Assembly (NCBI GenBank): GCA_963921795.1
Contig: OY997651.1
Coordinates: 58,252,512-58,316,511 of the forward strand
Source of the DNA: Nannobrachium achirus
Taxonomy: Eukaryota > Chordata > Actinopteri > Myctophiformes > Myctophidae
DNA length: 64,000 bases
Direction: 5' to 3'
Part shown: piece by piece, positions 37,016-49,074 of the stretch
How positions within the stretch are numbered: position 1 is the first letter of the stretch
Layout of the letters: every line of letters begins with the position of its first letter
Made by a program: the position numbers and the translations under genes
Notes under the pieces: generated by a model
Databases searched by the model: none
Told to the model about the DNA's origin: nothing
Seen by the model: the letters and a program-made list of their open reading frames with translations, nothing else

Positions 37016-37272
37016 TGGCAAAAGATAGAACTGAAGCTGTATTGCCGTATATTTGCAGGCAGGGCTGCCATGACCTGCAACCTCTGTGGCAACCCTGCCC
37101 ACCCAGCCAGCCAATGCACCTTCGCTGCCCCCGCCCATCAACCTCATTTTCCACCCGACCATTCCCCACCTACCGCATCAGTCCCATCGGCATAGCCACA
37201 CGAAAATACTCAATACTCGCATTATAATTGACCTCATCTCCCCACAGCACACCCACCCCCAGCATTAACACT

Positions 37273-37785
37273 CATGGGGCCAAATTCGTTCAGTAACGAG
37301 ATAAGGCCACTGGAGGTCGCTGTGCCAAAACTCAGTTGTCTCGTTGAGAGATGAGACAATGGGTTAACTTTGCAGCGTGCTGCTGCGCGCATGTTGTGTA
37401 CCATGTGAAAGACCCTGGTCCATATGTCATAACGTGACTCGCACAGAAGCAAAATGGAGTGTCTAGGCTGCATAGACTCCCATTCTATGCTGAAACATAA
37501 AAAGGGCTTTATCTCTGAATAAGAAGAAGAACGCCAGGGAAGCAGAGATCTGCTTGTTTTCACAGCGACACTAATACCGCGATGGTCGGCCCCGGTTTGG
37601 ATTTTAGTTTCGCGAGCGTTTGTAAACAAATGGATTATCTTCCTCAATTGTCAGCAGACACTCACATGCACACACACGAAGCTTCCGAGGCTCTTCAAAA
37701 TAAAGCGTAAGTGAACGGCGGCACCAGCAACAGCTAGAAATGTTAGAAACCTTGGCTCCCATTGTGTTAACGGTCTCATCCCCAG
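37273..37785. mobile_element. Interspersed repeat inserted in the DIRS fossil
   Basis: CTTTATCTCTGAATAAG, GATGGTCGGCC, GATTTTAGTTT and GAAGCTTCCG blocks match the window start (about 235-450). Non-coding. Confidence 0.6.
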
Positions 37786-39901
37786 CCCAGATTTCTCCAT
37801 GCAATACTCCACGGTAGACGGCGCCATCAACCTTATCCGGCTCGCTGGCAAAGGAGCATGGTTAGCCAAAGTGGACATCATCGCCGCTTTTAAGATCATG
37901 CCACTCCATCCCGACAGCTGGCAAGACCAACATTATTTTGCCACACACCTCACTTTCGGGTGCAAAAGTAACCCAAAACATTTCGACACCATCGCCGAGG
38001 CCCTCTGCTGGGTACGAACCAACAACTATAAGCTCCCATTCGTCATGAACCTGCTAGATGACTTTCTCGTAGTCACCCCTCCATCCCCTCCCCCTGGCCA
38101 GACTTCTACCCACTCGACCCCGACAACACCCAGACCTCTGCCCTCTACGAACTCTACCCCATAGTTATAGCCGCCGCACTATGGGCTCCCGAATGTAACA
38201 GCAAGAGCATCCTCATCCACACTGACAACACCGTAGTCCACATCATCAATAAAGGCCACTCCTCCTCCCTCCCCATCATGTCACTCCTGCACCGACTCAC
38301 ATGGCTTTCCGTCACACACCAGTTCATCATCCAAGCAGCCCACATCCCAGGTTACCACAACGCAATAGCTGACTCACTTTCCCATTTTCTGTTTAAAAAT
38401 TTCAAGACACTGGCTCCACACTAAGACCCCCACCCAGTCCCGGTCACTCCATTTTTGGACATCATCTTTCCGCCACCTCATCCTGCAGTCCCAGCATCTT
38501 CCTACTGGACTTGCGTGGACCAAATTCAGGTCATTCCACCACACCCACAACATCCCATTCCCTTCCACTGACCTCATTACACTCAGCCTACATCAGATAC
38601 AGCCACTCCACACACTCAACCAGAGTTTCCACAATCAGAGCATACCTCTGCGGAATCTCATTTTTCACCAAACTCATCACCGGCTCAGCCCATCCGTTCA
38701 CACATCACCCCCAAATCACCCTCCAACTGAAAGGCCTACAGCGCCTCGAACCACGCTTCCCTCCCAGTCGCCTACCCCTCTAGCCGCCTGCTTACATACC
38801 ATCCGTTCAGGCTACCCCAACCAAACCACCACCTCCATCATAGAATCAATGTTCCTCCTCGCATTTTACGGCTTCCTCAAGTGCTCAGAATTCACAACAT
38901 CCAACTAAAAATTCGACCCCAGCATCCATCCCTGCCTATCAGACCTAGCCATCCACGATCACAATACCCTAGTGTTCACAATCAAAAAGAGCAAAGCCTC
39001 CCAGTGCCGCTTAACCCCCATCTACCTATTCCGCCTCAACTCCCCAACCAGCCTATACAAACCACTAGCCAACCATATCCGAGTCAGACATTCCCTCCAC
39101 GTCGACCCTCAGATCCTTTATTCACCACCGAAAACGGAACAGTAGCCACCCGCAGCTGGTTCCACCTCCACCACCGCCAAATTCTCACCATCTCAGGCTT
39201 CTTGGCAGATCATTTCTCAGGCCATTCTTTTTGTATCGGCGCTGCATCCACCGCCCCTAGCCGAGGCCGCCAAGACCACACCGGCAGGTGGTCCTTCCAT
39301 TCCCCTCCTTTTCATTATTGATTCATGTCTTTGCTCATTGCTCATTATTTATTTGCTTCATTAATTTAATTAAAAAACCCTTAAACCTCTTCATGGTGTG
39401 TTTCTTGGTTAGCTAGTGAAATGGTGTTGGAACAACAGAAGTTCAGGAGAGAGAGAAACACACCTTGACTCCACCCCCCTCTCCACCTACCTGCTCTCAC
39501 GCCACCTATCTGGCCCTTAGCTCCGCCCCAAGTCATCTACCTGGCTCTATGTATCCTCACCCTAACTTCCCACAATCCCTCATGCTTTTCGTATCCCTCC
39601 ACCATCCCTACACCACCACCGACCTATTTTCCCCTCTCTCTCTCTCCCTCGCTCCATCTTTCTCCTCCTCTTCCTATCCCCCTCTCTTCCTCTCTCTATT
39701 TCCTTTCTCAGGTTCCCGCCGGGGAGTTCAGTTCACATCGCCACTGACGCTGACGGTGCCAGACGATTACACTATACAACCCCTACCCCAAAGACTCCAG
39801 GGTCAGCGACCCTCCCCGGGACCCTCACCCTTCTCATTCCCCTCCTTTTCATTATTGATTCATGTCTTTGCTCATTGCTCATTATTTATTTGCTTAATTA
39901 A

Positions 39902-40707
39902 GTGTGCCTGCCATGCAATGGCAAAACACGTATTGTAATCCGCCATACGTGCCGCCATTCTTGCAAATTTCGGCACATAATAACTGCCGCAATATATCAA
40001 AACGTGCGGCTCGGCCGGGAATGGGGTGCTATTCCTTTACTTTCCGATCCGCGTTACCATTGCGAAGTAATTTGCAAAAAATTACGGCCAAAAACCCCAT
40101 TGACTTTGAATGGGAAAAAAACAAGAAACTTTGGCGCCACATTATTCTGGCCTACTGTTACCTAGCAACGTGATTCAAACTTTAAAATGCTCACACGACT
40201 TTGGACTTTTTCCGCCCTGCCCCCTCTGTATTCCTATTGGCTGAGCTTTAAACAGCTATAACTCCAGTTTGCAGCATGGTACCGTCTTGAAACTCACTGT
40301 GTGCACTTAGACAGTCAATAGGAATGAGCTGTAATTGCTGAAGCCCCGTCCCCTCTCTTCCTATTGGCTGAGCTTTAAACAAATCCATAATTCCAGTTTG
40401 CAGCATTGTACTGTCTCGGAATTTGATGGGAGTACTTACACGGCAAATAGGAATGATCTGTAATTGCTTAAGCCACGCCCCCTCTGTCTTCCTATTGGCT
40501 GGGCTTTAAACATCCCTAACTCCAGTTGCCAACATGTTACTGGTCTCAAACTCGGTGGGTGGTCCCACAGACCTAACGGCTAACCGCTAATGCTAACCGC
40601 TACTTTCGCCAATGTTAACATTATTTAATGCTAATGCTAAAATGCTAATGTTAAAAATGCGAGCTGCAGGCACACTTAAAAATTTGTAGGAATTTTCTTT
40701 TCTAGTT
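39902..40707. mobile_element. Repeat inserted in the DIRS fossil; relative of 15.4-16.7 kb
   Basis: GTGCGGCTCGGCCGGGAATG, TTTCCGATCCGCGTTACCAT and the ending GAGCTGCAGGCACACTTAAAA are shared with 15470-16730. GTGTGCCTGC at the left and GCAGGCACAC near the right are inverse and next to TTAA, but the shared sequence runs beyond the right TTAA, so the exact ends are uncertain. Confidence 0.55.
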
Positions 40708-40770
40708 TATTTAATTAAAAACCCTTAAACCTCTTCATGGTGTGTTTCTTGGATAGCGAGTGAATTGTAT

Positions 40771-41605
40771 ATATCTAAATATTAGCCTGATTTCAGACTG
40801 GGGAGCTTGAGTCTGACATTGTCCCATTGACAAGAGATTTCAAAGGGGAGGGGTGGGAGCGGTTGTGTTTGACTTGTGTGTACACATACACAAAACATTC
40901 CCCCCCTGACAGGCATCAAACAGGCCGTTGTCTTTGATGCTTTCATTGATTAGAGAGATCACTAACGAGGTCGTGACACTTTTATGGCCTAATAAATTAC
41001 CTTCGTGCACAACCCCTTTGAAGTTCAAAGGGAGCAATTAACCCTTCAAGTGCCAAAAAGCGGAATTAGTCTGGCTTTTTGACGGCTAGCGACGCAATGC
41101 TTTGGTCCTTACCTGTGAGCTGATTATTGAAGCTGTAGGTGGTCCGACGGCCACCGTTGTTTACCGCGATCGCTACACCAGACCAAGAGAAGCAGTCCGC
41201 TCAGAGAGTGGGCGGGTCTATGGGCTGGAGCCAGGCAATCTAAATATAACTATATACCTAGATTATAGCTCTAGATTCGTGGTGGAACAGTATGTAAACT
41301 GTGTAAACTTGTCTTGAGATGGTTGGTCCCACATCTCAAATGTTTCAGGTGAGCATCTGAACAATATACGTAGTATGAAGAACCAGAGCATTTACTAAAA
41401 AGTTCAAGGACGGAATGGTTAGCACCGCTCAAATAGAGACATGGACTGACAGATACAAAGTTATCAATATATGGGCATGAAAGGGATAATGTAAGATGGA
41501 ATTCATTTCCCAGCGGATTCATCATGACTCGTGTCAGTGCAACCACACTTGCAATGTCCCAGAATTTCATCGTTCTAGTTGTGTCTGTGAGTTTTACATT
41601 CTGAC
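40771..41605. other. Intron downstream of exon 4, nothing firm
   Basis: No exon or complete repeat recognised; frames here are short and lack motifs. Confidence 0.5.
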
Positions 41606-41800
41606 CTCTGATCGGTAGATTGTCCAACTCTGAAGTCCACGAGTCCTCCTCCAGACCGCTCACTGGGTGCAGGAGAGTCTGCTCCCTGCTGATCACTCTT
41701 CATGGAGACACAGCTGGAGGCAGGAGTGTCTGCTCTCTGTTGATCACTCTTCATGGAGGCACAGCTGGGTGCAGGAGAGTCTGCTCCCTGCTGATCAACC
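41606..41800 (-). CDS. NLR gene, exon 4: tandem 17-residue repeats
   Basis: This 195-nt exon lies between CCAG and AGAG/GTCAGA and is open with phase 2 on both sides. It encodes nearly three copies of a 17-residue unit: DQQGADSPAPSCASMKS, DQQRADTPASSCVSMKS, then DQQGADSPAPS, followed by a Gly/Val-rich end reaching STDQ. The PAPSC(V)SMKSDQ signature is characteristic of the N-terminal repeats before FISNA in the large teleost NLR-C family. The 51-nt periodicity implies growth by internal tandem duplication. No enzymatic role is known; the region precedes the NACHT switch and is thought to be a linker or interaction segment. This is the best supported of the small exons. Confidence 0.72.
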
Positions 41801-42513
41801 CTGGTAGGAAGAGAGGAAGAATAGTGTCACATTTATTTTATTACCTCCGCCAGGCCGACGGCATTGTAGCAGGTCATTAATCCAGGTTGAAACTACACAA
41901 CTTTGTCAGATGTCAGATTATGCCATTATATAGTGCAATATATTCTTGCAGCATCTTCGTCGGGAGACTGGCAACACTACAAGTATGACGCCGATCAATC
42001 ATCCTTTGCCGGCTTTCATGACTTTACGGCAAGATCAGGGAAGTGGGTCAAGAAATATCGGATGGAGCTCGAAACCCAACCCTTAAAAACTCGATAACAA
42101 ATGTATTGAGACCCGGTATAAATAAGCTTAAGGACTGTCGAGCCCGTTATCGAGCATAGCGGTCCATGACGTCATGTCTTGTCTAAACAATCAAGGCAAG
42201 AGGAGATCAAGAAATAAATCTAATCACCCTCGCTGGCACAAACTTGTCTGTCTAAAAGTATATTGATACCTGCCAGCGCTGCCCGAGGAAGCAAAATTAT
42301 TAATTAAAAGTGAACGTACACTACACACATTAACCAGTTAACGGTTTCTTCAATATTATTTTCCAAAAGTATTGTATCTACTAGTAAAATGTAGTGATAT
42401 ATTCTGTTTAACCCTTAAGTGCTGTTCGGGTCATTTTGACCCGTTTTACATTTTCATTTGGGAAAAAAAGATAGAAGTTTAAATTTGTTCAACCTGAAAC
42501 TCACTGGCCTTAA

Positions 42514-43027
42514 CCCTCTAAGGCCCACGGTTGTAATATTACAACGTTTGTATTTTATCCAAAAAAAGGTTTAAATCATTTTATTTTAGCTCCCCCTACC
42601 ACCTAAACACCACCATTGGATTCTATTGTTTAGTATTACAATGCCATTGGCCACAATATTTGCATATAAATACCCCCCACAGGGGCTGACATTCACACCC
42701 GCCACACCCGCTGAAATTCCAGAGTTTTGACGAACAACATCTCACTTTTTCATGGAAGCTATACCTCAAAAAAACATAAGTAAAATGCCTGTACTATTCT
42801 TTTTGGTGATCATTAGAATGTCTAGAACATCTACATATGTTATTATTTTGAAAAATATCCCCCATATGTAAATTAGAGCATGATTTATGATTTTTGATTT
42901 ATGGCTATAAAATCTTACAAAAACATTTTTTTGAAAAAAACATTACATTTTCCTCTTAATAGGACTCCTACAACTGATTTTTTTCAATTTTTTATTTCAA
43001 GTATTTCTTAATGCGGGCCTTAGAGGG
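42514..43027. mobile_element. Second TTAA MITE nested in the first
   Basis: The ends CCCTCTAAGGCCC and GGGCCTTAGAGGG carry TTAA on both sides. The copy at 60.3 kb has one TTAA (CTGGCCTTAAAGATT) and no insert. 514 bp. Confidence 0.92.
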
Positions 43028-43073
43028 TTAAAGATTCTTCTGAGATGAACATGTAAAAAAATATTTTTGCACT

Positions 43074-44177
43074 TGTGGTGACTGAACCCAAACCAGACAC
43101 AAGAGAGCATGGACAGTGTTGCCAACTCGGGCATTTATTAAACAGTTCTTATTTTTACAACAGCAGAATTATGCAACGTGGCATGAATGTGCAACAGAAA
43201 TATGAATAACTCAAATTGTCTTTAACAGTTCAACTTAGGTTCTTCCCCGGACGGGGGCTGCCGTCTCTTCTCCTCATGGGGGGGCCAGGGGGCGATAAGA
43301 GTCAGTTAGGGGGGGTTTCTTCCCACAGGTAATAGGTAAGTATGGTTCCAGCAAAGTCTTTCTTTCCCACAGGGTATAGGTGAGTATTTCTCTCTACAGG
43401 TGACAGGTAAAGTATCTCTTTTCCCACAGGGTATAGGTGAGTATTCTTCTCCACAGGTGACAGGTAAGGTATTTCTTTCCCACAGGTAATAGGTGAGTAT
43501 TTCTCTCTACAGGTGACAGGTAGGTACGGTGCCCGCTCTTAATTAAAACCAACCGATTCTCTATCTTCTAAATGAAATGAACACGGGGATTAAGGGACCT
43601 AGGGCCAGAGAATGGTTGGTTACAAGGTAAGTTTTAAAGGGAAGTGAGATTTACTCAACAAAATAGGTATGGTGGTGGCTCCCTGGGGGTCCGGTTGGTA
43701 AGGCTGCTTTCTCTTTTTCCAGGTCCATCTCCTCAGGTCGCCGAGTACTCACTCTCCAGTGGTAGGTACGCACTCCTCAGTGAAATAGGTACACACTCCT
43801 CAGTGTCGGTCCGCTCCCGGTCCAGCCTAGAAGTGATGAGTAGAAGGGATATTACTATAATGCGCTTTACACAGAAATATGCGGTGGAGAGGGAAATATG
43901 GTGGTTCTTACCGCCTGTTTGCCCATGTATTCGCTCGTCGGAGTCCCAGCACAGACTGGGGGAGAGAGCGAGGCTTCTATTTATGCAGCCTGTGTTTGGA
44001 GTAACCCACAGGTGCATATGCTTGTGCTTGATGAAGCATGTGGGCCGGCAGGTAACGCCCTTCAATGACTTGGCCCATAGCATGCGCCGCTCTGCTGGGC
44101 TTCGCTCTCCCATCCAGGGTGCGCTTCTCCGACGTGCGGGGCCTACCTTGCGGGCGGTGTCTGAACGAACCACCACA
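43074..44177. mobile_element. Possible solo LTR (fossil)
   Basis: An 1.1-kb insert starts TGTGGTG and ends CACCACA, with 4-bp flanks CACT on both sides; the sister element at 60.36 kb lacks it. TG...CA ends with a short target duplication suit a solo LTR; no internal genes are present. It holds a tandem array at 43326-43530. Family not identified; a DNA element with short ends is the alternative. Confidence 0.5.
43326..43530 (+). repeat. About 62-bp tandem repeats
   Basis: CCCACAGGGTATAGGTGAGT followed by TCTACAGGTGACAGGTAA alternates about three times. Confidence 0.8.
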
Positions 44178-44869
44178 CACTACACCCATGCTACACCCCC
44201 CTCATATTTTTTTAACCTTTAGTGCTGTTCGGGTCATTTTGACCCGGAAGCACAGATGCACAGAAATACACAGTATTATGCCAAAACACAGACACACAGT
44301 CACCCCCACTTCTAACACCCCCCTTCCGAAGCCCCATTCCGAACCCTCCCCCCCCTCCCCCACACCCCCCCTCCCCACACCTAACCCCCCCTCCCCTGAT
44401 GCACAGAAATACAAGGAATCATGTACAAACACAGATACACAATCACCCCCTAACCCCTTCCACCCCTCCCCCCTCCAACCCCCCTCACCTCACCCTTACC
44501 CCCTCCAAACCCCCCAACCCAACCAATTCTTTCCTATAAGCATGAGCAATATTGCCCAGTATTAAATAACGTACTTTTTTACATGAATTTCAGCTAAATC
44601 AGTAAAAACGCCTTAATGTGATATAGCAAAGCAGAAATGCAAACATTTACCATATATATCACATGATTTGTTTGGTATTGAGTCAAAGTCAATGTATCAT
44701 GATGATTTGTTAAGTTAAAATTGATATTAGTGTTGTTTTTTTTAAACCAAATATCCCCCGGGTCAAAATGACCCGAACAGAATGAAGGTGTAGTGAATCT
44801 GAACAGAACTTAAGGGTTAAAACAACCATTCATTAACAGTCTCTGCTCTCAAAATAGACTGTATTTCAC

Positions 44870-46140
44870 TGCCTGATTTCTCTTACCTTTTAACGTGGGC
44901 GCGAGCGTGTCCATCATGCACGATCGTGCACGATGGTGTGCACCAGGCGTGTGCACACACCGTTCACAGCTTTCAAACAAAAAACAAAAAATTATCCATC
45001 TATTGCCGAGATAGCTTTAGCTGTGTTTACAGCTAAAGCTAACGTCCCATTTCATGGTGACACCCCGGAAATGGCCGAGGAGGGAAATGGGACCCGACGC
45101 ACTTTTCCGGGGGCGATTATACTTTTAATTGTGTTCCTCGGGCCTGGCAGAGAAAGACAACAGCTTTTTCTCTGGATCCTCCGGTTTAGGCAGCAAATGA
45201 GTTAATGTGCAACTCGAAGCAGTGCTCTTCCGAGCACAGGTCTCCACCAGGTTGTGCGTGTACAACTGAAGGACTAATACAAAAAATGTTTCACATAAGT
45301 TGACCTCCTGGTGGCGCTATAAAATGCAAATTAGAAACATACACAATGCAGGGCAAAGGTAGTGGGAATGTGCATTTTCAGAAATGGCACGCTGCGTTCA
45401 TGATTTGAGGCATTTTGTTCAAAACAGACCAATCCTGCAAACTTTGAAAGCCAATCTTAGCCAATCAGGATGGAATATGAAAAAGCATCGCATGACTAGA
45501 GATCACATGTACCGAGTTGCATGAAATTTGGATAAAATCTGAAGGAGTAATACAAAGAAATGTGTTTTACATAGTTGGCCTCCTGCTGGCGCTATAAAAG
45601 GCAGATTTGAAATGCAGGGCAAAGTTATATGTTTTGTTCCTTGGCCTCTAGGGAGTACGCATACAACGTTTTACACAGATTGGTGGAAGTAAAACCACAA
45701 ACCAGCCTGTTATTGCGCCACCATGAGGCTGATGTGAAAATGTTCAAGTGACTATTTGGAAGCCAATCTTGGCCAATCAGGATGGAATATGAAAAATCTG
45801 GAATATTGGTTTTGTTTAATGACTATATATGTGATATGAGATGTGTGATTTCTGGACAAAATCTGTAGGAGTACTGTCCAAAAATGCATTTTGCATAAAT
45901 CCGCCTGTGGTGGTGCTATAAAAAGCCCCTGTGAAAATTCAGGGCAGAGTTCTTGCTCTGGTATCCAGGGAGTGTGCATGCACAGTTTCGCTGCCATCGT
46001 GGCAATGGTGCTGGAGATTAGCTGTCCACAGACATAAGGAGAGGGCAGACGGACGGACTGACACACACATGGACGGACGGCGGACAGGGGGAAAAACATA
46101 GTCTCCCCATGCCTTCTGCTGGTGGAGACAATAAGTGTTA
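44870..46140. other. Intron with interspersed repeats
   Basis: 44.9-45.2 kb holds the palindrome CATGCACGATCGTGCACGATG and a TTAGCTGTG...CAGCTAAAG hairpin; its end AAATGAGTTAA resembles 55.61 kb. 45.23-46.13 kb has a common teleost repeat with CCTCCTG(G/C)TGGCGCTATAAAA three times. No gene. Confidence 0.6.
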
Positions 46141-46600
46141 AATAGTACTGTAATAATTACTATAAGATCACCATGTTCTCTTCAGCTCTTTATAAACAGA
46201 AAATGCATATTAATGAAATGCTAAAATATTTTAAAACCTTTGTCATTTAATCTTAGATGGTGGCCAGCAACAATCTCAGTCACACACAACTGGCCAACAA
46301 AAACAGATACCAGTTCTGTTCAGAATGTGTTCTCTTTCTACAACATATTTTGTAATCAGTCTTAGTGGTGCCAACAATAATCAATTCAGTGATGCATCAC
46401 GAAGCCATATTGTGCAATAATATAGAAAAATGTGATGCATCGCAATGCATCATATAATCAAATCGAATCGTTACCTGGTTAATCACAATCGAATCGAATC
46501 ATGAGGGCAGTGCCAATGCACACCTCTAGTTAGTCTATGTCTTGTTTTATAATAATTTACAAATGTTACTTAGCAGATCACTTTGTTGTTTATATTGTAT
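46141..46600. other. Intron; hAT-like right end only
   Basis: Sequence with ATCGAATCGAATCATGAGG and GCACACCTCTAG (to about 46530) resembles a hAT terminus; no matching left end was identified. Confidence 0.35.
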
Positions 46601-46616
46601 AGAAGGATTGACATAC

Positions 46617-46700
46617 TGTTTGGGTGAAGGTCCAGGTTCAACAGTGTCTGAAGGAGGTTCATCTTTAGACCGGTCACTCTTCACTGTCGGAGACTCTGGT
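46617..46700 (-). CDS. NLR gene, exon 3 candidate (SPxxKSD peptide repeat)
   Basis: This open 84-nt exon encodes a peptide containing ESPTVKSDRSKDEPPSDT and ending GPSPK, the motif style of fish NLR N-terminal repeats. The donor is ACA/GTATGT, as in the exons at 55.7 and 36.4 kb. Two acceptors are possible: CACAG at 46701-46702, giving 84 nt like the 36.4-kb exon, or a CCAG 15 nt upstream, which stays in frame and adds five residues. Both borders are phase 2. The flanking intron on the downstream side is also shared with the 36.4-kb exon, so the exon was copied as part of a larger segment. Confidence 0.6.
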
Positions 46701-46904
46701 CTGTGGTGAAGACTTCTGGAATCATACAAATGTTTAAATAAGTAGTATGTGAATAAAGAGGTCAGTTCTATATTGTTAAATCTCATTATGAAAGTATAAC
46801 AGAGTAAATGTTTGGAGGTTTCAACTCCTGGACGTTGCAGCAACAACAACAACAACAACAACAGTCAGTCAGTCAGTCTGTATAGTGCAGCTTCACCACT
46901 GAAC

Positions 46905-47085
46905 AGAACATAGTGATTTATAATCTATAGATATCATTGAACAGCACATAGTGATTTATATTCTAAAGATAAATGTTGAACAACACAGTGATTTATAATC
47001 TACAGTTAAACATTGAACAGCACATAGTGATATATAATCTATAGATAAACATTGAACAGCACATAGTGATTTATTGTACTTCATT
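46905..47085 (+). repeat. 38-39-bp minisatellite
   Basis: About five units of GAACAGCACATAGTGATTTA plus TAATCTATAGATAAACATT. A shorter version lies at 36650-36735. Confidence 0.85.
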
Positions 47086-47339
47086 CACAACTACCCATAT
47101 AGTAACTTATACTCTATAGATAAACATTGGACAGGGAGGATACGCTGTGTGTATGTATAGCTTTGTTTTTACTATACAATATAAATTAAAGTGCATATTG
47201 TTTTGTGTAATACTTTGTGTGTGGAGGTCCAAGTTCATTACTGAAGGTAGAAAGTTGCAAGAGAAACTGTTCAAAAGTTATGGCAAGTTATGAGATATCA
47301 ATAATCAGAATAATGGCATTAGGGGCGTGGCTAAGTATC

Positions 47340-47863
47340 TCACAATTTCAAATTTGAAATGTAGGCGTTTAGCAGATGCTCTTAATCCAGAGAGACTTGT
47401 AATAGCAAAGTAATACATCGAATGCATAGAAATTGTAATGTAAGAAAGATCAGGTAGATCAAGCACCTATTCATTTAAAAAAAAAAGAAAAAAAAACATA
47501 AAAATGCTATCTAAATTACGTGTATGGTCATTTGAGGGTAGGCAAGTTCTATGGTAAGTGCTATGGGCAAAGGTGGAGTCTGAAGAGGTGAGTCTTCAGA
47601 CCACGGCGGAAGCTAGGGAGTGAGTATGCCGAGTTTATTCCACTGTTTGGGGGCCAGGAGGGCGAAGAGTCTAGGATGAGTTGATCATTGTCCTGGGGTT
47701 TTTAGTGAGGGTTCTGTCAGCATCCCTGTGTTAGCTGATCTGAGTGAACGAGTGGGGTTGAAGGGGTTGAAGGGGTCGATCAGGTTTTGGAGGTATGAGG
47801 TGCCATTTGGCTGCTTTGAATACCAGCATCAGCATGTTGTGCGAGCAGCAATCGGGAGCCAGT
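47340..47863 (+). mobile_element. Common teleost interspersed repeat
   Basis: GGCGTTTAGCAGATGCTCTT, GGTGAGTCTTCAGACC and ATCGGGAGCCAGTGGAG are hallmarks of a repeat found all over fish genomes. Not a gene. Confidence 0.5.
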
Positions 47864-47965
47864 GGAGAATAGTCGCCCAAGTTGGACCAGTGAATTATGA
47901 GGTAGTATTGGAGGATTTAGGAGAGGACAGGAAAATCATGCATGCACGTCGGCTGGGAGTAATTT
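47864..47965 (+). mobile_element. Tiny Gypsy-type retroelement fossil
   Basis: The segment encodes a stretch like VGPVNYEVVLEDLGED ending HARRL, the far end of a Ty3/Gypsy integrase. Only about 100 bp is present; a dead fragment. Confidence 0.5.
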
Positions 47966-48319
47966 CAATACGTGGCATTGAATGGATATTTTCTGTGTTT
48001 GTGTGTTTTCTTGGTTCTTGAGTTGAAGGTTGTTTTTTGTTGGGTAATCTATCCCTGGTAGGCCTGTCACGATTCACGAAAAAATCGATTTAAATCGATT
48101 TAATTGGGGGCCGGTTAAAATCGATCTTTTAAAAAACGAATCGCGATTCGACCAACAGTCTGGCAGGAGAGGAGAGCCGATCAAAGCCCCGCAGGGCTCT
48201 GATCGCATGCAGGGCTCTGATCGCCTGCAGCTGCTTGCTTAATTGACGGTCGTAACTTCTTCTGAAGTAGGTCAAGTTGACACAACTGCGCAGAGAGTTG
48301 TAGATTGCCTCGCGAGTTG

Positions 48320-48463
<144 letters not shown>

Positions 48464-49074
48464 GCGTGCAGAGAGAGAGAGAAGAGAGACGGTCAGTGAA
48501 CCCCTCCTCTTCTCATTTACACACAACACAAGCAAGAAGTAGTACTAGTGGGGGTTTATCTTTGTGTGATAGGACCCCTTTCTTTTATTAACACTACTAT
48601 TGACATAGCCTAAACCCTATATATCCCTTTATTCTGAGGGAAAGACCATACAGAGCCTAGGGTCAAAATTACTGACAGTTTTAAATGTCTGGTAAATGCA
48701 CAGATCACAGCTGTCAAATAAAGCTTGTTTGGCTGATTGGAGACTTATTTTTCCAATTAATTGGATTCTGTTCTAAAAGGAGCTGGCTAACAGTACAGGC
48801 TTGCTATGTACCACAGGAAAAGGGCATTCTTTGATAATTGATACAGTATTGAAAAGAGGGTAAGAGTACTGTTTAAAAAAAAGAACAGGATTTGACATTT
48901 AAGAATAGATAAGTTTACACTTTTCCGTCATTTGCTATTTGCTTCTGTATAGAGAATAAGAGAACATCTAAAAAATACAGGAGAGAATACAAGAACTGAA
49001 ATGTAATTGTTGTTTTTTGTCATTTGATAGTTCTACTGTATTGAAAAGAGCATAAGAGAAAACAGTATTGTTAA

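Larger units (their letters stand above)
37050..40770 (+). mobile_element. DIRS-order retroelement fossil (possibly Ngaro-like)
   Basis: Parts seen in order are a zinc-knuckle piece (about 37.06-37.13 kb), reverse transcriptase (about 37.80-38.09 kb), RNase H (about 38.14-38.40 kb), a tyrosine recombinase (about 38.54-39.30 kb), and split direct repeats near 39.30-39.42, 39.83-39.90 and 40.71-40.77 kb. Split direct repeats beside a recombinase are typical of this order, which uses a recombinase in place of an integrase. It is broken in several places (about five or more) and carries two foreign insertions (about 37.27-37.78 and 39.90-40.71 kb). Its age looks moderate: the domains are still readable. 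Confidence 0.75.
42412..44816. mobile_element. piggyBac-type MITE with two insertions
   Basis: Flanked by TTAA. The ends CCCTTAAGTGCTGTTCGG and, inverted, CCCTTAAGTTCTGTTCAG are similar; inside each is TCGGGTCATTTTGACCCG, itself a palindrome. Without its insertions it is about 780 bp. Relative at 60217-60829. Confidence 0.85.

Noticed and set aside
43644-44222. 192-codon open frame
   Set aside because: Lies inside the 1.1-kb TG...CA insert, with an equally long frame on the other strand and no recognisable domain.
47728-48021. 97-codon open frame
   Set aside because: It joins a common interspersed repeat to a tiny Gypsy fossil and runs into the hAT end; a chance fusion.
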